64,000 nt of DNA from contig JAUTDP010000012.1 of assembly GCA_033439795.1 (NCBI GenBank), forward strand, positions 1,736,001-1,800,000. Direction: 5' to 3'. Of the stretch, positions 22,774 to 33,872 are shown in pieces. The notes beneath the pieces are model-generated. The model was not told where the DNA came from, made no database searches, and was given only the letters and a program-made list of their open reading frames with translations. Every line of letters begins with the position of its first letter. Position 1 is the stretch's first letter. The position numbers were made by a program, and so were the translations under genes. This DNA comes from Sordaria brevicollis. Lineage: Eukaryota > Ascomycota > Sordariomycetes > Sordariales > Sordariaceae.

Positions 22774-25045
22774 TTTTGATGAGAGAAAAAAAAAGAATCA
22801 TGAAAAAGGGGGAAACAAAAACGCCGCCTGCCAAGAAGCATCGCCAAAGACCTCGCGGACCGCATGTGGGCTTTGCATACGAGGGAGTTGCTTGTTGAGG
22901 AGTCTTGGTTTTACGTGATGCTGAGTTGAGGACTGTGAGGGGCAGGACGGCAATTGTGAAAAGCTTCACATAACCTCATGTCGAGAGACCGTGTCCGGGT
23001 TCAAATTTTTGCATTCGCACGCAAGCGAGGAAGACGAAAAAGGACCGTTCCGCGGACGGACGGACAGTGAGGTCTGCCGATGAGACGGAGACTGGTTGCT
23101 ACCGACGCCGATGCCGGGCCGTCGACAATGCTTGTGCCGCCCTTTTGTGACACCGCGTGCCGTGATGCGAACTCTTCTTGAGCTTTGATAACGGACGAAG
23201 AGAACCAGTCCGTTGACGGTGATTGAGTGCCGACTTCAGTCGTAGAACATCACAATACTATTCTGAAAGAGATGGCGTGATGGTCAAGTTAACTACGGAT
23301 GCGGTTGGAATATTATCGCTTCTCGAGTCGCTCGCTTTGGCCCAGGTAGGTGGTTAAAAAAAAAACCTCCTTGAAACTGTCGTTGACGGTTCGATACTGC
23401 TCGTAAAGACTTCGAAAGTTGAGACGGAAGGGAGTCAACTTTGCATGTGATCAAAACCACGGCAGACAGCTGTATAGCTCGTTGAGCAAAGCACATATCA
23501 AATAGGTAGCTGGTGTCGCTTCCTTTTGATGAGATAGCCGGCGCCAGCGTAGTCACCTTCATGAAGTTAAATAAAACTCCTTGTTTTCGACCATAGCGGT
23601 CTCCATCTTCCTTTGGACTTGCGTTCATTCCGAGTTACGGCTCCCGAACCCGGGCGATTGCGAAGATCCGGGTCGATTCCGATTCAGAAACACAGAGTGA
23701 ACAGGCGGGTCGATCCCGTGTCTGCGTACCTACAGTAAAAAGACACTTCAACGTCACACGCTCTCTCTTTCCTGGGGCATGTGAACTACTTGATGTCGAT
23801 ATTCCCGGAAGATAGGTATTACATACGGCAACGATCAGCTTCCCAGTACCGTACTGTGTTACATCTTCTTGACTTTTTCCCCATGTGTCGTATGTGCCTG
23901 GGTGCTTGGTGCCTGTTAATCTTCCCGTCAAGACCGTCTGGAAAAAAAGAAGTGAAGGAAGAGGCTGATAAAACAGTAGTGAGTGTGACGAGGACTTGCG
24001 CATGATTTTTTACCGGATAACGAATGAGTGAGGAGAGAGATCCTAACTGAGTGATGATGCCAAATGTAATAATGATCTTCTTGTATCTTATAAAGTTGAA
24101 TGGACGAAACTTGCTGAAAACAAGAAAAAGTGTTTTTGAAGGGGAATATTTGCACACGCAAAGAGTGTTAAAACAAATGTTGATAATAACCATTTGAGTA
24201 AGTTAGTTGAGAGAGGTGAGGTCCCTCGGAAGAAAGAAATGCTTAGCTCATCATAAAAGACCAACAACAACGACAAAGTGTTTAACACATGGCTTCAATT
24301 TCGGAGGAGGATCTGAAGCAAAAGGTGGTGGGTGGGAGGTGACTCTAGGTCCTTGTGTGTTCTCAGTTCTCGTCGTCCAATCTATCAAATTTCCATCATC
24401 ATATACGCCGGTCTCTTTTTGTATGAAATCTCGCAGGATAATGTTTGACTCGGCTGTTCTAGTCCGGAATGCTTTGCTTCCCAATTCTTGTGAGACCTTT
24501 CTTCGAGTCACAAAATGGAATTAGGTTGAACCAGAGCGATTTTTACCAGTAAGTTTTCTCGTTGAAGAGTATTTGATAGTCGTAGCTACCTACTCATGTG
24601 TATCACATAACATGAACAATCTTAAAAAGCTCGGTTAGGCAGAAAAAAAAGTAAACCGCACATCGACATCACTTTGGTGAAAGGAGAAGCGAGTTGAAGC
24701 TTCAAAACGTTCAATAGGTATCTCTGGCTAAAGCAAAGTTGAAAAAAAAAAAACACAAAAGCTCAAAATGACCAAATCTCACTCTCTCAACTCCTGCTTT
24801 CCTTTCCTGTTCTTGGTCTATCCACATTCCATCTCTTCTTAACTCATCTTCCTCCAAACATTGCTCTTTTCAAAACCACATAAAACCCAACATCCAATCC
24901 AACTTAACTCTCCCTAACCAGAAGAAGTAGAAAGCCAACAAAAGTTTCATAACAGCATTTCAAAGGGTAATCTCTTTCGAAAAGCACATCACCACCTAAC
25001 ACCAAACAAACCCCCTTCCTTCCTTCCTTCTGAAGCCAGTGGGTT

Positions 25046-28000
25046 TTACACACCCCTAAACATCCTAACAACCAAAAACCAACACGCCCCAATAAACTTA
25101 AACCCTGACAGAACCGCGACACTCCACAAAACAACACTCATGTAAATCGTCGCCCTCTTACTCGTCCTCTCCTCCTCCGACCCTTCCTCCGCATCAATCC
25201 TCTCCAAACCCGCAGTGCTCAGCACCACCGCGCACAGCGCAAAGTTGGTGATCATCCAGACCAACACGACCATCGAGCGCACACCTCTGTAATAATCCAT
25301 TTGCTTCTCATCGAGCTGCGCCGCCGTGGGTGCGGACACGGGCTTGACGTATTTCCTGGAAAACACCTGCAGTTCGCGCTCGTAAGAGGCGTTGAGGTCG
25401 CCTTCGTCGGGGAGGTCGGTTTTACCTTGGCCGTCTTTGGTGTTAACGGATGGAAGCTTGTCGGGTTTGTCGTCACCTTTTGTTCCCCAAGAAATGTCGT
25501 GCGTGTTGCAGAAGGCGTAGACGTTGAGGACGTTGGTGTAGGTTGGAGACAAAAGCATGTATTGGACCATGGAGGTGAGCATGTGCCAGGGGTCGAACAT
25601 CAGCAGGGAGGCGATCAGCCAGATGCCGTAGGTGGAGACGACGGAGACGATGAGGGTGTAGAAGAGTTCGTTTCGGAAAAGGTCGGAGAAGGATAGGCCT
25701 TTTTGGATGTCGGTCTGGATGGCGACGACGGCGATGTAGATGGCTGCGAACATTAGGTAGCTGTGGGGAGGTTTGTTAGTGACTGACTGTGAGAGAGGAA
25801 AGGGGAAGGGGAAAACGTACACAAAGATAATGGCCCAGAAAATAACCATGCCCATGTACAACCGCGGAGAACCAGCCGGCCGATTACCCATGGACAAGAC
25901 GAAGCACGTTATCAGCGTCACACCGTACGCCCACGCGAACACGACACCCAAAATCTCGCCCACGTTTCCTAGCAGTTTCGGATCGCCCAGACCCGTCGTC
26001 AAGATCTTGAACACGAGGAAGAAGTTGCCAATAGCAAACCACGCAAAGATCATGTTGACCGTCTGGAACACGAACTCGATAAAGAAGGCGATTTTGCGGA
26101 GGAAAGAATGGTCGGACCGGAAGAACTGGTGGAAGTGGACGATAGCGTAGATGGCAGCGAAGAAGGAACCGTTCAGCCAACGACGGCGCTGCAGGATTAG
26201 CTCCGTCAGGTCGGCCGGCACGTCGGTCTCGCCCGTGGCTGATTTCACGTACTGCAGAATCCAGTGGCAGTTACGCTTGGTCACGAGCTCGAAACAGAGG
26301 ATACGATCTTCAGCGAGGTACATGTTGGCCGTGAAGATACCCGCGTCGCCGCCGTGCAGCTTTTCACCGGCAAAGTACTTCTCAAGGGGACCCTGGCCGT
26401 TCTTGTCGTTTTGCAGGGCCACGTAGCGGTAGGCGGAGAAGGCACCGGGCAAGACGGAAATGAAGCCGAAGGCGGATTCGAGAGGCTTGTCGAGAATGTT
26501 ACTCATCTTGTACTCAAAGTTCTGGGTCGCAACGAGCGGGTTGATGAGGTTCTTGCCGCCCGTGCCCAACATGGCCTTGATCTCACCGCAGGCGCCGGCG
26601 CACATGGGCTCGAGATCGAAAGCCTTCCACAAGTGGTAGATGGAGCTACCACCGGGCTTGGTACCGGCGTCGATAAGCACGCAGATGTTGGGATCCAGAA
26701 CGCGACCAAAGGCCTGGAAGAACCAACGATGCGAGTTGATCTTCTTCTGGTTCTTTTCCTTGAGGCAGAACAGCATCTGAACGGGCTGCTGCTTGGGGAT
26801 CAGCTGGACCACGTCGTTCTTGATGGTCATGCCGACCTGGGTCGTATACTCGTAAATATGCGCCGTAACGTCCTTTCCGTTAACCTGTTGCTTAGCGATA
26901 CCCTCCTGGTAGACACCCATACCGGCCAGCAGCGCTCTTGTTCGCGGGTTGATCTTGGCACGACCATCACTGACGACGCACACAACAATCTTCTTCCAGG
27001 CATCCTTGCCCCAGGTCTTGCTCTCCGTCCGCTTGCACATGTACTCGACGTTCTTGAACACACCCATCATGGTGCGCGCAAACAGGATCTCGTCTTCGTT
27101 GTACATAGTTACGACGATGAAGAGCTCCGTGTGTCTGGGCTTGCTGAAAAGCTTCTGGCGCAGGGTAAAGTTCTCCTCGTAGAACTCTGAAGGATCGCAT
27201 GTGGCAGCTGAGTATCTCATGTGGGTGAACTCATCACGCTCGCCGTGGGGTAGCTGGTTCAGTAGCTTGGGAGGGATGGGACAATCCAACACCAAGTTAC
27301 CGCGGTACAGAAGCACCTGCTTCACTGTCTTCCACCTCTTGATGGGCGCATTGTTCGTTGGCGGTTGGGGCTCATCGTGGTAAGGATCGCTCTGGCCGAC
27401 TTGCGAATCGGTATGCATCAGCATAGGTCTTTGGTCGTCGTGCGCCTGGTATCCGGCCACCGGGGGTGTTGGCGCCGCGGCATATGGATCATGGCCAACT
27501 TGGGGCTCGTAGGGCTGGTTGTAGTAGGCATCGTGGTGCGCTTCCGGGTTCACGGCGTAATCGGGGGTATACTGTTGACCCGGGGCATGATATCCGCCCA
27601 TTCCCTCAACCGGTTGCTGTCCAGCGCATTAGCATCTTGCCCTCCATAACCAAAGCTTGCCCATTCCCAGTTGTAAACTCACAGGAGTCTGAATGTGTAG
27701 CGCGTCTCCAGGACTGTATCTCCCAGGACCGGCCGGGATATCGAAACCTTGCTGGTGGTGGTACGGGTTGTCCTCCAACTGATAGCCTGGCTGTATGGGG
27801 TGGCTGGGCGAGGGCGCCCTATGCATCCGGGGATCCATTGGTCGACTTTCGTAAAAGTCGTCGTCTATGAAGTTGAAGAAGGAGTGTTAGAGTAAGGGTT
27901 TCAAGCTATCACCGTCTGTCCTGAAGAGAGGCAATCATATGCTATGCGCGCCCGGACCTGCTCGCGCGGTGGCTAAGTGTAAGGCACGATGCGACTCGTT

Positions 28001-28415
28001 GCGCAAGGGTCCTGCAGTATGCGTATGTAGGAGCAAAGACTCTCGAGATGGGCTGTGTAGAAAAGATCACCACTTCTTTGCCTGTTGTAACTTGCGCCAG
28101 GCAAGATATGATCCCCTTTCTTTCTGAAGTTTGTCCCGAGAGTAAAGAGAACCAAGCTAGGGTCTAACCTCGAGGCAAGGTAGGCCTCCAAGACTCTTTT
28201 ACTCTCGACCCATGAGATTGCCAAGGGAGCAAGGGGTCAAGGACCCTGAGGGAAAGGAATGTGGTTTGGGATATTGGAAGGGTTCAAAGGAAGTGGGTAG
28301 CTAATGTAGTGACAGTCCCACTTGGGGCCTTGGTGGTTGTTTGATATTAAGGTATATCGAAGGGATGTAGTGGAAGAGACAGAATAGTAGACTTGCCTAA
28401 TCGATTGTACGACAT
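25046..28415 (-). CDS. chs-1: Class III chitin synthase (GT2 family)
   Basis: Four exons on the minus strand (28415-28397, 27864-27683, 27616-25821, 25760-25046) give 903 residues. The first exon (MSYNRL) ends at a GC donor (G|GCAAGT), and the 532-base intron ends after CTAAC...TTCATAG. In-frame Met codons at 27838 and 27601 are alternative starts. The chitin synthase catalytic motifs are present: [34 protein letters not shown] (about 501-510) and QRRRWLNGS (about 543-551). Several membrane helices follow and the protein ends VVRMFRGV, as I recall for class III enzymes. It transfers GlcNAc from UDP-GlcNAc to chitin at the plasma membrane. The 60-base intron 25820-25761 is a multiple of three without a stop, so a plain ORF reads through it. 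Neurospora chs-1 is the class III gene; the symbol rests on that. Confidence 0.93.
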
Positions 28416-31400
28416 GGTGCCGGGATTTTTGTATATGAACGGGTTACGGTTTGTGGTTATCTACTCCGTTGATCCTCTGTCTGGGAAAGTTGGAGGGAGA
28501 GGTTGGATGGATGGTTGAGGATATGTTGGTAGTAGAAGGTTTGGCGCGGGGAGTTCGTCACAAGTCTCAGTCGGCTGGTATGTTTGGAATGCGCCTGTGG
28601 CCGTCAAGGCCGTTTCTCCCAACCACACGTTGTTGGTGGTATATCCCGTCTTTGTTGGAAGCTTGCTTTTGCTCCTCCCTTGGGCAGTGTTATGCCGTCC
28701 GCCGTCTAGCTTGTTTGTTTCTTTTTAAGAAATGGGCGGTTGAGGGAAGGGTTCTCGGTTCCTTGCAGTGGTCGAGACAAGCCGGTGTCCGGGCGCCTTT
28801 TCTGAGGTTGACAGGGAAGGACGGGGCAATATGTCTGGAGGTCCTTGACTTGGGTGTTCGGGGTATCGAGGGGTAAGTTCGGATTGTGCCTCGAAGTTGT
28901 AGTCGTAGTGTGGCAGAGTCTCAATGTCTCGTTGCCCAATGCCAAAGCCAATGCCGTATCTCTTTTCTCTTACTGGATTGGATGCCTTCAACTTCCTTGT
29001 TCGCACCGCGAAAGTAAGGTAAGGTAAGGTAGACACGGGATATCCAGGAGAGGACAGAAAAGACGGGACGGGACGACAAGAGAGAGAGAGACGGGGTCGA
29101 TATTGCGCGACTCTCTTTTGGTTCGGCAGCAACAGACAAGAAGGGAAAGTGAGAAAAAAAAAGATGAGAAGGATCTCAAGTTTCACGCTTGAGAATGGAA
29201 GTGTGGTGCCCCAGCCTGCCCAGGACCGCGACGGCGCGAATGTGGCAGATGATCCCGTCCGGGGGGTCGTCGTCGACTAACTGGGGGGGCTGGTCGCAGT
29301 GGATGCCTTTTCCCTCGAAATCAGCATGGATGGCACGGGCCACAGGGGCCATGTCAAGACCAATCAACGGTTTCATTGCGACCTTTTCGCAACCGCCAAA
29401 ACACACCAAACAACTTTGTATCGTGGGTTCATGTGTTTCAGCGCCCCCAAGCCAGCCCAGCGAGACGCAGCAATGGAGGCGGCGGGAAAGGAAGACGCAG
29501 CAGGGCCAAGAGGAATGAAAATGGGGAAAATGGAAGCCGTGTGTGACGTTGTCTTTTTCAAAAGGCACAGCTTGTGATTGGCTCAACTAGCTAAAGTTTA
29601 AGCCTCCCAAGGGGCGGTCCCCCATGGAGGGGTTACCTTTGTAAAGCCTGCCGAGCCTTGCTTAGCTTGTGCGGGACTAGTCAATTATACCAGGATTTCT
29701 GGTCTATCATTCCTTAATTTCCATGTTTCTTTTTCCCATGGCCACCTTCTACCTTGGAAGAGCTTCTGTCTATCAAGTTTCACTGTCGACGAATAGAGAC
29801 ACAAATGGTTCATGTCTTGAGAAGAGGCAAACGCGACCAGTTTGCTCTGTGCCCTTTGATCAGGACCTTTGAAACTTCAGCTCATCCAACGAGGCACTGC
29901 CTTTCGAAAGGATCATCCGCAGCAAGCAGCTTCCCGCTTTGTCTTGTCTAGACAACTCGGCTCGCTCTCGGTCGGTCCACTTGGTAGACATAATTTGGGC
30001 TATTTCAACAAGCGAATTTCTTTCCCCTTGGGGAATTCTGGAAGCTCATTTCTCTTGAACGGCCTCACTCCGGATCGGCATTTTTAGAGCCGATAGAGTA
30101 ACTCGTCCCCCATCTGTGCTTTTGGAGTGCTCTCCGAGAGATCAGCAGTGGGAAGGGATCCAAGAGAGAGACATGTGCGGGAGCGAGGCAGCCGAGGTTT
30201 TTAGTTTAGTGAAAAGTCTGGAGGTAAACTGGAGATATTCACACAAGTTTTTGATATCACGAAAGAAAGTTTCGATATCAAGTGCGAGCTGAAGGTAAAT
30301 TCCATACCGTATGCATGCAATCCCCCTTAATCCTCCACAGAATCCTTCCTTTCACCTTCCGGATCCATTTCTCCCAAGCAACCTACCAGGGGCATGTTTG
30401 ATATTGTTACCATGAAATGTATCTCCGTCGTGTGGAACCAATTCATTTGGATTTTGGACAAGCTTCTTCGGTCCCTGACTTGGTCGAGCTTGTCGCGCGG
30501 CCAACAACACCAAACTTGGCATCGCGCGTTGGTTCGCCTCCTTTGACATTCTGCTTGGATTTGCTTGGTTCCTGCTTGGGTCTTGGCGTTTTTGGATAAG
30601 CGCCAACCTGGGCACTTTGACGCGAATGAGGTACCTTGATAAAAAACGGGAAAAGAAATAAATCTGGACCCCAGGACAATTGTCGACGAGATGAAAGACA
30701 AAAGACCAAGAGGCCATGGCGAAATATTCTGGAGAATTTGATGTCGAAAGAGATTTCTCGGACATTGAGTTCGGATGACAGGTGCCGAATGTACTTGCTC
30801 GATAGCCACAGCCAGCACAGCCTCTTTGCGGCGATATAAGACCTGGCGACCAAACCTTCTTTGCTGACGACGACTTGATATATTCCTATCGACTCCTATC
30901 ATGAGGACGCGCGTAATTACCGGTTGATCACCGAGACGAATTGTTATACTGTCCGAGTTCTGCCTCAACCGTTCGAAAGTTCGCAAGAAAGAAGTTCGAC
31001 ACCATCGTAACAAGTTATTTTTAGAATCCGTCGTCATCAGCTGCATCTCAGCTTTTCTGCCATGTGCACGCCATGTCGGGTCATGTTGAACTTTGTATGC
31101 AAGACATGCATGTGGATGTGGGTGTGGGTGTGAACGGAGGCAGTTCCAAAAGCCGATATCCGAGATTCTGTTGTCAACAAGGGTTCTTGAAGAACTAAAC
31201 TAGTATGCATGATATTAAATGCCAGGAAAACATCGATAAGAATACCGCGATGCAAAAAACAACAAACTCATACAGATCTGCTGGAGAAATTCCTTTCACC
31301 ATGGGTTACGTTATAGATGGTTATATGTAGGTTGTGGATGTGGCTGTCAACGGGAGACTGACAAGTTCAACATCGAATTTTTGTCAAGAGAGTTGGATGC

Positions 31401-31559
31401 ACAAAACCATGATGCCAAGGTGAAACAACTTGGAACGTCAAGATGCAAACATACAAACCCAGAAAGCTTGACGAAACAGCGCTTTTGACCAAAAGTACAA
31501 TTATTATAATCAATATATACCAAACCTCTCTTCCCCTTCCGCCCTCCGCCGTGGTCACT
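28416..31559. other. Intergenic: chitin synthase promoter and sly1 3' flank
   Basis: 3.1 kb with no gene I can support. The left part is upstream of chitin synthase. The 239-codon minus-strand open frame at 30327-31046 lacks protein-like features and is within chance length for this window. Confidence 0.45.
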
Positions 31560-33872
31560 CTACGAAACCTCCTTCCCTAACCTCTCCAACTCCTCCGTAA
31601 TAAAGCTGCCCGCATTCAGCAATTCCGTGCCACCATAGATCACCCTCCTCTTCGCCCGATCGCCCGTCGTCGTCCTCGCCGCCCACTCCTGCAAATTACT
31701 ATACTCAGCCGTGCTCGCACCGCCCACCATGAACACAATCGCCTCCGAGAATCCTTGCCTCCTCTGCCCGAAGCTGGCCGTCTGACCTGCCCCTCCAACA
31801 CCACCGGCTCCTGGCAAGCCACCGGGGGCTCCCAAACCCGCTTGGCCGTGGCCAGCCCGCATGGCGGACGGCTGGGGCATGGTGCCGCGCGCGTTGGCGC
31901 TGCGCGGGTCGAAGTAGAGGTAGTGCTCCGTCTTGGCGATGGCCGAGGAGCTGGCGGCCGAGGGGTCCATGAGGGATTCGGTGATTTTGGTGACGGTCAG
32001 GTCGCGGTCTTCGGGCAAAAAGTTCTTGATGCCACCGAGGAGGGAGGCGACGTTGTTGGACAGGGCACCGGTGGGCACGCCGGTTTCCTTGAGCCGGTCG
32101 GTGAGACGGCTGGAGATGGCGGAGAAGCGGTTGAAGAGATCGGAAGAACCGGATTGTTGCTGGTTGGAGGAGGAAGGGTTGTTGACGGTGGTGAGCTGGG
32201 TCATCTTGGTCGTGGCGCGGACTCTGTGGGATGTTGTTAGTAAGGAATTGTTGAAAAGATGAAGAAGGGATGTCACTTACTGCTTGATGTAGGAGAGGCA
32301 TGTTGTGTCGCAGCCCTTGGCCGCGAGCGCCTCCTCAAATTGCGTCCACTCCTGGCGAGAGACATCCTGTTCCGTGCTGAGGTACCAGATCACAAAGAGA
32401 CGCAGGTAGTCCTCGGGCTTGCCCTTCTCCGCCGTCTTGATCTGGTCCAGCACTTGCGCCTTGGTTTGCTTGAACACGTTCTCCTCCAGCTGGAAGTAGT
32501 TATCCAACTGCCGACTCTGGATCTCTCCTAGGATGGCCGCGAGGATATTCATGTGCATATCCAAAGTGGCCTTCCTTGCGCGCAGTTCAGGCAAAAGGGT
32601 AACGGCCGCTTTTAGGTGCTGGGCGCTTGCGCCTGAGTCTTGTTCGAAGTGATCCAGATCCCTTACACCGGTCTTCTTTGTGAGAGCATCCGCCTCCTCC
32701 TTGTATTTCGTGAGTTCGATATCGATGTCCTCGGCAACCTAAGCATCTTGGTTAGCAATTCATCTCTATGATGTCTCCATATGCATTTCCTACACACTTG
32801 AGGGAATGGTAGGCACGAGTTCTTGGCCCAGAAAAAGTCATCAGCAGCCAAGTCATATGTCTTCTTGTTAGTGCCCTTGGCCGGGTTGTTGGAATCAATA
32901 GGGCTCTCAATCGTGATCCGGTTCGACTCTGACAAGCCAAAGACGTCGGCGCATAGGCTCTGGTAGGTCCACGAGTGGGAAAGCATGGGAATCAGGTCGA
33001 TATTGCGGTCCATAATGACGAGCAAGGGCTTTGGTGTTCCCGTACTGGAAGCTGCTGCCCTGTGCGCCGAAAAGAGGTTGTCCTTGGAGTTGAGGATGTG
33101 ATCGCGAAGCTTGCGGTCCAACTTTGTCGCAACCATCTCAGCAGCAGCACCCCTGGGACACCGAATAATGGGAATGACGCCTAATGTGACCACCACGCTA
33201 AACAGACCGCTGACGATCCTGTCGATGACCCGGTCCAACTCCTCATCCTGTGTCTTTGCGCTGTTCAACGCCCAGTATGTATGCTCCTTCTGCATTCCCA
33301 AACTAAACAGATCGGGCTCGGGGACGATAAAGTTGAGATACTGGTCGAATATCTGGGCAATCTTCTCCGAAGTGCCGGCAGCAGCGGTTTGCGCCGCAAA
33401 GTCCTCCAATAGCGGCCGCGGTACCGAGGAGAGGAAGTTGATGCTGGCAGAGTTGTAGAGGTTCTTTTGCAGATCATTGGTAATTTGCTGGAGGTTCTTG
33501 GAGTTCGGTTCGATCAGATAGATGGCGTCGACATCGGGAATTGGTTGTCTGTTGGCGGCAATGGAAACGTGTAGTGTGACGCCCATGGATCGTAGGTCCG
33601 AGACCTGGAGTACTGGGCTGATGACATTGCGACCGAGTTCGTCAAAGACCAAGATCTTCCATGTGGGAATATCCTTTAGCAAGGGGGCGGAAGCGGACTG
33701 GAAGCCATTGGAGTCGTCGCCGTCGGTCGGGTCGAGGGGTTCGTTGAGGTTCAGGAGCTTCTTGATGGACACTGGAGAGCATGTGTCAGTCCACCGCAAG
33801 ACTGTCCGGCACGTGGAAGTTGGACATACAGATCTGCTTGTCGCGAAGAGAATTCCCCCTTGTTGGCGCCAT
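31560..33872 (-). CDS. sly1: Sly1, Sec1/Munc18-family protein for ER-Golgi fusion
   Basis: Four exons on the minus strand (33872-33830, 33771-32798, 32738-32281, 32223-31560) give 712 residues, normal for Sly1. The N-terminus reads SLRDKQI, close to the Sly1 start. Then come WKILVFDELGRNVISPVL, IPIIRCPRGAAAEMVA (a Sly1-type signature), PLLVIMDRNIDLIPML, HSWTYQSL and TYDLAADDFFW, all Sec1-domain landmarks. The C-terminal part has YLYFDPRSA, a Gly-rich low-complexity insert (GAPGGLPGAGGVGGAGQ) and FMVGGASTAEY. SM proteins bind Qa-SNAREs; Sly1 works with Sed5 and Ufe1 in ER-Golgi traffic. Vps45, Vps33 and Sec1 are less likely because of the CPRGAAAEM stretch and the start. The junctions restore the frame exactly. 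Confidence 0.92.

Larger units (their letters stand above)
17819..25045. other. 7.2 kb gene-poor region
   Basis: I find no gene in this stretch. Open frames reach 253 codons (18975-19736) but show no domain, motif or consistent codon bias. Short tandem repeats occur at 18342-18375, 22273-22300 (CATGAC units) and 22742-22773. There is no sign of transposon ends or of RIP-type AT-rich mutation. The right end is the 3' flank of the chitin synthase gene. Confidence 0.45.

Noticed and set aside
26264..27190. 308-codon plus-strand open frame antisense to chitin synthase
   Set aside because: Shadow of a highly conserved catalytic exon; no motifs of its own.
30327..31046. 239-codon minus-strand open frame
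   Set aside because: No recognisable motif, and length within the chance range of this window.
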